Of a stretch of DNA of 8,567 bases, positions 1 to 6,196 are shown piece after piece. The number at the start of each line of letters is the position of its first letter. The first letter of the stretch is position 1. Below the pieces are notes generated by a model. It saw nothing but the letters and a program-made list of their open reading frames with translations, did not search any database and was not told the DNA's origin. Source of the DNA: Candidatus Wirthbacteria bacterium CG2_30_54_11 (GTDB taxonomy: Bacteria > Patescibacteriota > CG2-30-54-11); NCBI GenBank assembly GCA_001873755.1, contig MNZT01000019.1:1-8567 (forward strand). The letters are read 5' to 3'. The position numbers and the translations under genes are program-made.

Positions 1-500
1 TTCAGCACTTTCTTGCGTTTACCTCCGGACTCGGCTCGCAGCCATTTCAATCCCAGCTTCATACCAGCCGCTCCGGCCCAGAGGAGCACCGGAAACTCGA
101 TGATGCCGCGGGGCACGATGCTGAGAAGCAACAGCCCAATATTTTGCTTCTGCTCGACGGCGAGGAAACTTACCAGGCCGAGAATCAAGCCGTTCGCGAA
201 CATGGAAGTGAACGGGAGGTAGCCTAGCAGGAACCCACCGAAGATCATGAAGGTGACGGCCACCAGATTGTTCTGCCAGATAAGGAAAATCCGCTCCACG
301 ACTCCGACCATCACCGCTTCAGATCCCAGGTCCGCCAAGTCCTGAAGCATGGTCTGTAAAAAATCAAGTACAGCCTGAACATGAAACGCACCGGACAGCA
401 CTCCGGTGATAATACCGGAGATGAAGACCAGAAAGGAAAATCTGAGCCAGCTCCGGCTGTCGTTCAGTATCCGGCTGTAGTACGAAAAGATCTTTTTCAT
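1..500 (-). CDS. SpoIIM/DUF95-family integral membrane protein (C-terminus beyond window)
   Basis: The minus frame from the ATG at 500 stays open to the left edge (166 codons, no stop). It encodes a hydrophobic protein starting MKKIFSYYSRILND. Probable membrane segments lie at about residues 19-37, 79-97, 103-116 and 120-150. The pattern matches the SpoIIM (stage II sporulation protein M, DUF95) family: an NN pair at 77-78 before a Gly-rich helix, NG at 103-104, and a PRGIIEFP segment (130-137) where the family usually has PHGxxE, followed by a small-residue-rich AGAAGMKLG. The usual His is Arg here. In sporulating Firmicutes SpoIIM helps engulfment, but homologues are widespread in non-sporulators with unknown roles, so sporulation should not be inferred. 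The ATG is 8 bases after the recO stop, and the AGGGAG ribosome-binding site overlaps that stop, indicating translational coupling with recO. The family call is fairly secure; the function is not. Confidence 0.75.
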   Translation of the reverse strand, partial: MKKIFSYYSRILNDSRSWLRFSFLVFISGIITGVLSGAFHVQAVLDFLQTMLQDLADLGSEAVMVGVVERIFLIWQNNLVAVTFMIFGGFLLGYLPFTSMFANGLILGLVSFLAVEQKQNIGLLLLSIVPRGIIEFPVLLWAGAAGMKLGLKWLRAESGGKRKKVL

Positions 501-508
501 GCGGCTCC

Positions 509-1264
509 CTAAACCGGTATGGCCTGTAATTTCTGCACATTCCACATGAATTGCTCAGCCCTCAGCTCCCGCTGCATGACATGGGTCACGAAATGCCGGG
601 CAACCAGTCGCATTTCCTCGCGCACGGCTTCGCTGTCCGCAGAAGCGGTCCAGGTAGAGCTGAGCTGAACACCTCTAAGTCCCTGCATGCTCTGGCCGGA
701 TAGAGAGACCAGGTGGCCTCCGTGCGGAGTACAGTTGCAGCAGACCAGCCCGCCTATGTCCCGGCAGATGCCGGCCGAGATCCCAAGCGGAGTAGCACAG
801 ACGGCACAGTGCTCCAGGTCAGGCCGATAGCCGATGATGTCGAGCAGGGTCATTTCGAACCAGGTGATCAAAGAAGAATGGTCAACCGACCCGCCGATCT
901 GGGAGAAGGCACTTTTCACGAGGGAAAAAAGCGGATAGTTCTTTTCGTCTTCGACGCTGAGGGCATCGCCCAGCTCGGCGATGTAGTAGGCTAAAGAAAG
1001 CATGCCAAGATCGGTACGGATGAGATGATGGGAGGCCAGGGTCTCGGCCTGGGTGATGATATCGAGATTGCGCCCTTCAGCCAGGTACACCTTGGCATGG
1101 GCAAAAAGCTCCAGATGCCCTGCCTGCCGGCTGCCGGGACGCCGGACGCCTTTGGCGATAGCCCTGATCTTGCCGTGGCTCGGGCTCAGCAGGGTCAGCA
1201 GACGATCCTTTTCCCCGAAATCAGAACGTTTGAGGACGACGGCCTCTACCGTATAGTTTGGCAT
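509..1264 (-). CDS. recO: DNA repair protein RecO (recombination mediator)
   Basis: A 251-residue protein of normal RecO length. RecO binds single-stranded DNA and, with RecR, loads RecA onto SSB-coated DNA in the RecF pathway. The N-terminal OB-fold (about residues 1-80) has the family opening, with VEAVVLKRSDFGEKDRLLTL and the conserved GKIRAIAKGVRRPGSR loop (31-46). The helical middle (about 85-145) includes the LAYYIAEL helix. The C-terminal zinc-binding part carries C153-x2-C156 and C175-x2-C178, matching the four-cysteine RecO form, with an extra Cys at 176. The start at 1264 is chosen because translation from it begins directly with the family motif. No Shine-Dalgarno sequence is visible upstream, and a weak promoter candidate would give a leader of only about 9 bases. 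The gene ends 8 bases before the SpoIIM-like gene. Identification is strong. Confidence 0.93.
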   Translation of the reverse strand: MPNYTVEAVVLKRSDFGEKDRLLTLLSPSHGKIRAIAKGVRRPGSRQAGHLELFAHAKVYLAEGRNLDIITQAETLASHHLIRTDLGMLSLAYYIAELGDALSVEDEKNYPLFSLVKSAFSQIGGSVDHSSLITWFEMTLLDIIGYRPDLEHCAVCATPLGISAGICRDIGGLVCCNCTPHGGHLVSLSGQSMQGLRGVQLSSTWTASADSEAVREEMRLVARHFVTHVMQRELRAEQFMWNVQKLQAIPV

Positions 1265-1279
1265 TAAAGGGTCAATCTC

Positions 1280-1308
1280 ATAATCGGTGGACTTTTCATA
1301 TGAGCCAA
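1280..1308 (-). promoter_or_regulatory. weak candidate promoter for recO
   Basis: On the minus strand a TTGGCT hexamer (1303-1308) and a GATTAT hexamer (1280-1285) are separated by exactly 17 bases. Each matches the sigma-70 consensus at about four of six positions. Transcription would begin near 1273, about 9 bases before the recO ATG. This fits the absence of a visible ribosome-binding site but could be chance. Confidence 0.28.
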
Positions 1309-1314
1309 GTCGTA

Positions 1315-1511
1315 CGTCATCCTGAGCTGCTTGTCCTCCGAAGTGTATTGACGTAGGAGGAAGGCTTCCGAGGCGAACAGCCTGCCCGCCGCAGTTCGTC
1401 CCGAACGCAGGAGGGGATCTGCATTGTTAGTACTCAAGGAGATTCTTCACCCTTCGGGGTAGTCGTTCGCGAACGACACCCCTTCGGTTGCACTCAGGTT
1501 TCAGAATGACA
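1315..1511 (+). repeat. intergenic repeat element, copy A (MITE/REP-like)
   Basis: This element occupies most of the 293-base gap between recO and mscS. It starts CGTCATCCTGAG and ends TCAGAATGACA, so its ends are imperfect inverted repeats of the form GTCATYCTGA. Bases 1315-1433 match the reverse complement of 3672-3790 without gaps, at 112 of 119 positions by hand alignment. The last third differs between copies. Internally it is a chain of small palindromes: TCCTCC (1334-1339) with GGAGGA (1356-1361), GTTCG (1394-1398) with CGAAC (1402-1406), and a long one at 1456-1482. There is no open reading frame of note and no clear target-site duplication. It looks like a non-autonomous repeat of the GTCATYCTGA-ended class. 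The rest of the gap, 1512-1557, shows nothing recognisable. Confidence 0.85.
1456..1482. repeat. near-perfect palindrome inside repeat copy A
   Basis: GTCGTTCG (1462-1469) is directly followed by its reverse complement CGAACGAC (1470-1477), a perfect 16-base palindrome with no spacer. The arms extend outward as GGGGT (1456-1460) and ACCCC (1478-1482), with one unpaired A at 1461. As RNA or as a cruciform this gives 13 pairs with one bulge, although the centre must open a few pairs to turn. This part is absent from copy B. There is no T-rich tail on either side, so an intrinsic terminator is unlikely. Confidence 0.7.
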
Positions 1512-1557
1512 ATTGAACGATAAAGTAACTTTCCACCACATTTGAGATATGCCCCAT

Positions 1558-2388
1558 TTAGATATCCATCACAGTTTTGATCCCGGCCTTGTCAAAAGCC
1601 TGTTTGATCTTTTTGCGCATGACGCGCTCTACGGACCAGCGCTTTTCCGGCAGCGTCTTCACCAGACTGCGGATAGTCACCTGGGTCTTGGACACCTCAT
1701 GAACTCCAAGCATCTTGGGCGGTGAAAGCAAGGCAGACTGAAAAAGCTTATTGGTCATGAGGTCTTCGCCGACCTTCTGGATCACCTGCATGGCCTGATC
1801 GATATCCTCAGAAAGTGCAATAGGCGTATCGAGCACGACCTGAGCCCACTGCTTGGTCTTGTTGGTCACCACGGTGATCTGGCCATTGGGGATGATGTGG
1901 ACCGCGCCATCGAGATCGCGGAGGATCGTGGTCCTCAGATTGATCTCCTCTACCCTGCCGGACACGTTCACGATGCGGACCACATCGCCGATGTTGAAAT
2001 GATTTTCAAAAATGATGAAAAATCCGGCGATCATATCTTTCACCAGGCTCTGGGCTCCGAGGCCGATGGCGATACCGACGATCGAAACCCCGGCCACGAT
2101 GCTGCTGATCCCCATGCCGATTTCTTTGAGAACCAGAAAAAAGATGATCAGCCAGAGGATGAGATTTCCGGTGCCCCGGATGACCGCGCTGATGGTGTTG
2201 GCACGTTTTCCCTGTTCCTTCACCTCCAGCAGGTCTTTGGACTTGCGCAGCTGGAAAAACCGGGGTCTGACCACAGACCGCAATATGAAGCTGATAATGA
2301 TCCCCAAAAGGATCCAGCGGCCCGCACCCTCTCCGGTCGTACGCAGCCAGTCTGCCGTATTGTTTACTAACTGGTCAAAACTGAACAT
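1558..2388 (-). CDS. mscS: MscS-family small-conductance mechanosensitive channel
   Basis: A 276-residue inner-membrane protein, close to the size of the three-helix MscS core. MscS channels are homoheptamers that open under membrane tension during osmotic downshock to release solutes. TM1 is about residues 24-40 and TM2 about 74-91. The pore helix TM3 spans about 94-127 and contains the GIAIGLGAQSLVKDMIAG signature (105-122) with the alternating Gly/Ala packing typical of MscS. The upper beta domain follows (about 131-180), with NIGDVV, RVEEINLRTT and IIPNGQI motifs. The mixed alpha/beta C-terminal domain fills the rest. The start at 2388 has a well-placed AAAGGA five bases upstream. The gene lies downstream of galT (106-base gap) and is bracketed with it by an inverted pair of repeats. 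Nothing in the sequence links it to galactose metabolism. Confidence 0.93.
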   Translation of the reverse strand: MFSFDQLVNNTADWLRTTGEGAGRWILLGIIISFILRSVVRPRFFQLRKSKDLLEVKEQGKRANTISAVIRGTGNLILWLIIFFLVLKEIGMGISSIVAGVSIVGIAIGLGAQSLVKDMIAGFFIIFENHFNIGDVVRIVNVSGRVEEINLRTTILRDLDGAVHIIPNGQITVVTNKTKQWAQVVLDTPIALSEDIDQAMQVIQKVGEDLMTNKLFQSALLSPPKMLGVHEVSKTQVTIRSLVKTLPEKRWSVERVMRKKIKQAFDKAGIKTVMDI

Positions 2389-2425
2389 ACATTTCCTTTA
2401 CTTTCATTCCTGCAACCTGTCCACC

Positions 2426-2470
2426 GTTGCCCTGAGCAGAATAGAAGGGAGCCTGCCAAAGGGCGAAGGA
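2426..2470 (+). repeat. short degenerate intergenic repeat (copy C)
   Basis: The stretch between galT and mscS begins GTTGCCCTGAGCAG, carries an AATAGAAGGGAGCCTGCC centre and ends AAAGGGCGAAGG. Its ends are imperfect complements (TTGCCCT against AGGGCGAA), so it can fold. It resembles the CCCTGAG...GAAGGG class of dispersed intergenic repeats found in many bacterial genomes. It is related in style to copies A and B (a CTGAG near one end) but is not the same sequence. Just outside it, at 2492-2504, is GTCATTATCTGAG, close to the GTCATTCTGAG terminus of those elements but with two extra bases; it overlaps the end of galT. Confidence 0.5.
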
Positions 2471-2494
2471 AGAAGAGGTCAGAACGAGCCGTCA

Positions 2495-3514
2495 TTATCT
2501 GAGGAATTCCGCAGCCTTTTCCGGCACCATGGTATTGATGAAAACGCCGGACCCGTACTCGAGTCCTGCCTGGGTGTTCAGGCGGGCCACAAATTCGAGA
2601 TGCCAGTGAAAATCCACCGGTTTGTCCTCACCGTGGGAGACCGGCGCGGTATGAATATAATAATTGTAGGGAGGGCCATTGAGCTTCATATAGATCTTCT
2701 GAAGCAGCATCCGCAGCGACTTGGTGAAGAGCTGACGCTTGGGCTCAGTCATGTCCTCGAATCGCGCCTCATGTGCTTTGGGCACGATCCAGGTCTCAAA
2801 GGGCATCTTGGCCCAGAGCGGACAGAAGACGACAAAGGCTTCGTTCTCATACACGATCAGGTCACGTTTGCGTGCTTCTTCGACGGTCTCACACATGAGA
2901 CATTTTTTGTTCTTTTTCCGGTACGCATCTAGGGTCCCGATCTCGGTCTGGATCACTTTCGGCACGATCGGCATGGCAAAAATCTGGGAGTGCGGGTGCT
3001 CGAGCGAAGCTCCTCCTTCTTTACCGTTGTTGCAGATGATCTGGATGTATTTGACCAGTTTGTCCTTGGCCAGCACCCGATAACGGCGCTGGTAAGTCTC
3101 GACGATGAGCTCGACCTGGGGCTGCTCCAGCTGTCCGATGGTTTTGTCATGAGCCGGACTGGAAATCACGACTTCGTGCGAACCGTAACCATAGGCCAGG
3201 CAGGTGGTGGTGGAGCAGGACGCCATATCGAGAAACTGGCCATCCGGGATGATGTCACGGGAGAGTGCCGAAAACTTATTGGGCACCACGCGCATCTGCC
3301 AGTCGGGAGTGTTGGGAAGCCGCTCCCTGCCTTTGACCGCGACCGCATGCACTTCGGGCGGTGTCATGTCCTCGTACCCGTAGCAGAATGGGCACTGGGC
3401 CTTGGGTGCGGCCTTGACCACCGGTTTGGTCGAGAAGCTCTCCGGTCTGGTGGCACGCTCGACCGCGACAATCACCCACTCTTCTGAAAAGGGGTTGAAA
3501 CGCAACTCTGACAT
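2495..3514 (-). CDS. galT: galactose-1-phosphate uridylyltransferase
   Basis: A 339-residue class I GalT of the HIT superfamily. It exchanges UMP between UDP-glucose and galactose-1-phosphate in the Leloir pathway, in the cytoplasm. Numbered from the chosen start, zinc ligands C41 and C44 (CPFC), H113 (GSHEVVI) and H173 are present. The active-site HPHSQ motif is at 173-177, H175 being the expected uridylylated nucleophile. A FHWHLEF metal/HIT segment lies at 302-308. A second CxxC at 205-208 (CLMC) is an additional feature. The ATG at 3514 is preferred because AAAAGGA lies eight bases upstream and the protein then opens with MSELRFNPFSEEWVIV. An in-frame TTG at 3595 would add 27 residues, but it lies upstream of the likely promoter. 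Galactokinase is absent; galE is the next gene upstream, 307 bases away. Confidence 0.93.
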   Translation of the reverse strand: MSELRFNPFSEEWVIVAVERATRPESFSTKPVVKAAPKAQCPFCYGYEDMTPPEVHAVAVKGRERLPNTPDWQMRVVPNKFSALSRDIIPDGQFLDMASCSTTTCLAYGYGSHEVVISSPAHDKTIGQLEQPQVELIVETYQRRYRVLAKDKLVKYIQIICNNGKEGGASLEHPHSQIFAMPIVPKVIQTEIGTLDAYRKKNKKCLMCETVEEARKRDLIVYENEAFVVFCPLWAKMPFETWIVPKAHEARFEDMTEPKRQLFTKSLRMLLQKIYMKLNGPPYNYYIHTAPVSHGEDKPVDFHWHLEFVARLNTQAGLEYGSGVFINTMVPEKAAEFLR

Positions 3515-3554
3515 GGATTTTTTCCTTTTGATATAGGGCGCCTGGATCGTACGA

Positions 3555-3583
3555 AGTGTACCGTATTGGCGCTTAAATGACAA
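3555..3583 (-). promoter_or_regulatory. probable sigma-70-type promoter for galT
   Basis: On the minus strand TTGTCA (3578-3583; five of six consensus positions) and TACACT (3555-3560; four of six) are separated by exactly 17 bases. Transcription would begin near 3548, giving a leader of about 35 bases with the AAAAGGA ribosome-binding site. It lies between repeat copy B and galT, so galT (and perhaps mscS) can be expressed independently of the upstream prs-glycerate kinase-galE group. No operator palindrome was recognised. Confidence 0.55.
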
Positions 3584-3631
3584 TCCGCAGATCAATTTTG
3601 AAAACGGCGAAGAAACCTTGTGACGCCAACT

Positions 3632-3790
3632 GTCATTCTGACCCGCCTCGGGCAGGGAAGAATATTCTAGGGTACCAATAATGCAGATCCCCTCCTGCGT
3701 TCGGGACGAACTGCGGCGGGCAGGCTGTTCACTACGGAAACCTTACTCCTACGTCAATACACTTCGGAGGACAAGCAGCTCAGGATGACG
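3632..3790 (-). repeat. intergenic repeat element, copy B (inverted relative to copy A)
   Basis: This lies in the 307-base gap between galE and galT. Read on the minus strand it begins CGTCATCCTGAGCTGC (from 3790) and ends TCAGAATGAC (3641-3632), giving GTCATYCTGA inverted ends as in copy A. Its first 119 bases (3790 to 3672) match copy A at 112 positions with no gaps. The remaining 40 bases differ and are shorter than in copy A. The GTTCG-N3-CGAAC hairpin is conserved, while the GGAGGA arm has decayed to GGAGTA. It has no coding potential. The flanks 3791-3821 and 3596-3631 hold nothing recognisable. Confidence 0.85.
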
Positions 3791-3821
3791 AACGTACAGT
3801 ACTACAATAGATTATTGACAA

Positions 3822-4793
3822 CTACTTATGCAGCTTCTGATGCCACTTCCAAGCAGTTTCGATGATAACCGGCAGCTCATGAAGGCGCGGTTCCCAGCCA
3901 AGTGTTTCTCTCGCCAGAGCATTGCTGCCAACCAGAACCGGCGGATCACCCGGTCGCCGCGGTACTTCTCTCACCGCGATCTTCTTGGCGGTGACCTGTT
4001 CCACGGTCTCTATCACCTGCCGGACAGAAAAACCAGTACCGTTGCCCAGATTGAATGCGGTGCTCGCGCCACCTTTCTTCAAATACTCAAGAGCAAGGAT
4101 GTGCGCGTCTGAGAGATCGGTCACATGGATGTAATCTCGGACGCAGGTCCCGTCAGGTGTGGGGTAATCAGTGCCATAAATATCGATCGCCTCTCTCCTG
4201 CCCAGAGCAGCATCCAGGACCAGCGGGATTAGATGGGTCTCCGGCTGATGCCACTCCCCGATCTCTGCGTCCACATCCGCCCCGGCCGCGTTGAAATACC
4301 GCAGGGCGACGTAGTTCAAACCATAGGCGACAGAATAATCCCTGAGGATCCGCTCCACCATCAGTTTGGTCTCGCCGTAGGGATTGATAGGCACCTGGGG
4401 ATGCGATTCGGTCAGCAGGGTCTGCTGCGGCACTCCATAGGTCGCGCAGGTGGAGGAAAAGACAAAATAACCAACCTTGAACTCCCGCATGACCTTCAGC
4501 AGATTGAGGGTGTTGGCGACATTGTTGTAATAGTATTTCTCAGGGTCAGTGACCGACTCTCCGACATACGCATAGGCGGAAAAATGCATGACCGCCTCAA
4601 TCGGATATTTCCGAAAAACTGCCCGGATCTGGTCGATATCACTCAAATCCGCCTCGGCGAATTGTCCCCATCGGACCGATTCCCGATGGCCGTAGACGAG
4701 ATTATCGAGCACGACCGTCTCGTACCCTCTTTCGGTCAGCAGCTTGTTGGCATGTGAACCGATATATCCTGCTCCGCCTGCGATCAATATCAT
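3822..4793 (-). CDS. galE: UDP-glucose 4-epimerase
   Basis: A 323-residue short-chain dehydrogenase/reductase of the extended type, about the usual GalE size. It interconverts UDP-galactose and UDP-glucose through a 4-keto intermediate with bound NAD. The Rossmann motif GGAGYIG is at 6-12, D30-N31 follow strand 2 for ribose contact, and FSAYAYVGES (71-80) is the family segment. The catalytic set is visible as FSSTCATYG (112-120), with T115 in the Ser/Thr position, and Y139-GET-K143 (YxxxK). The substrate-binding RYFNAAGA is at 165-172 and CVRDYIHVTDL at 217-227. GGAGG lies six bases before the ATG, which is 18 bases after the glycerate kinase stop, so cotranscription with glycerate kinase is likely. 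Besides galactose use it could supply UDP-galactose for cell-surface polysaccharides. A paralogous epimerase specificity cannot be excluded. Confidence 0.93.
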   Translation of the reverse strand: MILIAGGAGYIGSHANKLLTERGYETVVLDNLVYGHRESVRWGQFAEADLSDIDQIRAVFRKYPIEAVMHFSAYAYVGESVTDPEKYYYNNVANTLNLLKVMREFKVGYFVFSSTCATYGVPQQTLLTESHPQVPINPYGETKLMVERILRDYSVAYGLNYVALRYFNAAGADVDAEIGEWHQPETHLIPLVLDAALGRREAIDIYGTDYPTPDGTCVRDYIHVTDLSDAHILALEYLKKGGASTAFNLGNGTGFSVRQVIETVEQVTAKKIAVREVPRRPGDPPVLVGSNALARETLGWEPRLHELPVIIETAWKWHQKLHK

Positions 4794-4811
4794 GTCCGCC
4801 TCCGTCCGGTG

Positions 4812-6182
4812 TCAGTCAATAAGCACTGAAATGAAAAGATCCCCCACATTGGTCCCGGTGGGACCGGTCAGGAGCTGGTCCTCCAGCGCCTCGAAGAACG
4901 AAAAGGAATCGTTCTGTTCCAGATAAAAAGGCACATCCATATCCATGCGTCTGGCCCGCTCAAAAGAATGTGAATCTCCGATAGCCCCCGCCGAGACGGA
5001 ATTATCGATCCCATCGGTACCCATGGACAGGACTGCAGCCCCGTCTCCCATCTGAGCGAGATCAGACAGGGCAGAAAGCACGAACTCCTGAGCCCGGCCG
5101 CCCTTTCCCGCTCCCTGAACCCTGACGGTCGTCTCCCCTGCTCCGATGAACACTCGTTTTCCCGCCCCACGGTTCTGATCTACCATCCTCATCCACAGAT
5201 CAGCTTCTGTCCGTGCATTCCCCAGGATCTCACGCCCGGAAAGCACGCAGTCAAATCCTCGATCTCGAGCTGCACTCTCCATGGCTTTGAGTGCAGTCCT
5301 CCGGCTACCCAGCAGCATCACCTGGTGGTGGTCGCGCTCCCAGATCTGCGCCTCTCTCATGTGCTGACGGAATTCCTGGTCCCCTGACTCAGCCTTCAGC
5401 TGAAAGTAGCTTCTGATCTGATCAGGCAGATCATTCCAGATCTGCAGACTGTGCAGGACCTCGACCGCTTCGGCATACTTTTTTTCCCGAAAAAACGTGG
5501 GACCGGAAGCTATCATATATTCAAGCCCAAAGGGTACATCCGACAGCATGAGCGTAACCAGCGTGGCCGGCATGGCAGATCGGACCAGACCGCCAGATTT
5601 GATCCGGGAAAGACACTGCCGCACCAGATTCACTTCCTCGATCGCAGCGTTGCAGGTCAAAAGCAGCTGATTTACAGCAGCAATGTCCGCGAGGGTCAGC
5701 CCTGGGCAGGGCGCTTCTGCGAGGGAAGATCCGCCTCCCGAAACCAAAGCAAGGATCAGATCACGCTCCCCTGCCAGACGGGCAATCGTCAGCAGCCGGT
5801 CTGCCCCTCCCTGGCTCCGCTCATCCGGAACCGGATGTGATCCTACCCAGGTCTCCACCCGCTCCAGATGACTGTCCTGAAAGTCTACGATACAGCCGCC
5901 GGTTATCCTCTCGCCGAGGATCTCTTCCATCTCTCTGGCCATGGTACCCGATGCCTTTCCCATACCGATCAGCCAGAGGTGGTCGTAGGCATCGAGGTCA
6001 TACGTTTTATCTCCTATTTCCAGCTTCCCTGCGCTGCAGGCGATATGCGATCTCATCAGACTCGATGGCATCACGGAATCGATTCCTGTTTCACTGAGCT
6101 CCAAAGCAATATCTCTGGCCTGACGGGTAGAATACGTCAATGCATTTTCCACCAGTCTCTGATAATTTCGTATCAGTCTCAT
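4812..6182 (-). CDS. glycerate 2-kinase, MOFRL family
   Basis: A 456-residue protein of the DUF4147-MOFRL family, which phosphorylates D-glycerate with ATP, most members giving 2-phosphoglycerate that feeds into lower glycolysis. Motifs in order: GMGKAS (73-78, with K76), SHPVPD (115-120), LVSGGGSSLAEAP (147-159), NLVRQCLSRIKSGGL (185-199), LSDVP (213-217), ASGPT (225-229), GAGETTVRV (347-355), GKGGRAQE (359-366), GTDGID (388-393) and the C-terminal GPTGTNVGDLFI (440-451). All family landmarks are present; the usual KGG is KSGG here. The start at 6182 lies 14 bases after the prs stop. A GGGA is seven bases upstream, and AGGAG overlaps the prs stop, implying coupling. Biochemically it may belong to glycerate salvage, serine or glyoxylate routes; no partner gene for these is visible. 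The gene name gck or ttuD is used for homologues. Confidence 0.88.
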   Translation of the reverse strand: MRLIRNYQRLVENALTYSTRQARDIALELSETGIDSVMPSSLMRSHIACSAGKLEIGDKTYDLDAYDHLWLIGMGKASGTMAREMEEILGERITGGCIVDFQDSHLERVETWVGSHPVPDERSQGGADRLLTIARLAGERDLILALVSGGGSSLAEAPCPGLTLADIAAVNQLLLTCNAAIEEVNLVRQCLSRIKSGGLVRSAMPATLVTLMLSDVPFGLEYMIASGPTFFREKKYAEAVEVLHSLQIWNDLPDQIRSYFQLKAESGDQEFRQHMREAQIWERDHHQVMLLGSRRTALKAMESAARDRGFDCVLSGREILGNARTEADLWMRMVDQNRGAGKRVFIGAGETTVRVQGAGKGGRAQEFVLSALSDLAQMGDGAAVLSMGTDGIDNSVSAGAIGDSHSFERARRMDMDVPFYLEQNDSFSFFEALEDQLLTGPTGTNVGDLFISVLID

Positions 6183-6196
6183 GATTTTTCCCGCTC

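Noticed and set aside
1897..2370. 157-codon plus-strand frame rich in Asp and His
   Set aside because: It is a shadow of mscS on the opposite strand, with composition unlike a folded protein.
2012..2932. 306-codon plus-strand open frame across mscS, the gap and galT
   Set aside because: It is antisense to two clear genes and crosses a repeat. The product has no recognisable motif, and there is no ribosome-binding site.
3515..3595. Extended galT start at TTG 3595
   Set aside because: It lies upstream of the probable -35 hexamer, and the added 27 residues are not GalT-like. The ATG at 3514 has a good ribosome-binding site.
1315..3790. Repeats A and B as ends of a composite transposon
   Set aside because: No transposase lies between them, no target duplication is visible at the outer edges, and the genes inside are housekeeping. 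A dispersed intergenic repeat is simpler.
4233..4757. 174-codon plus-strand frame opposite galE
   Set aside because: galE is complete and has all catalytic motifs on the minus strand; this is a reverse-strand shadow.
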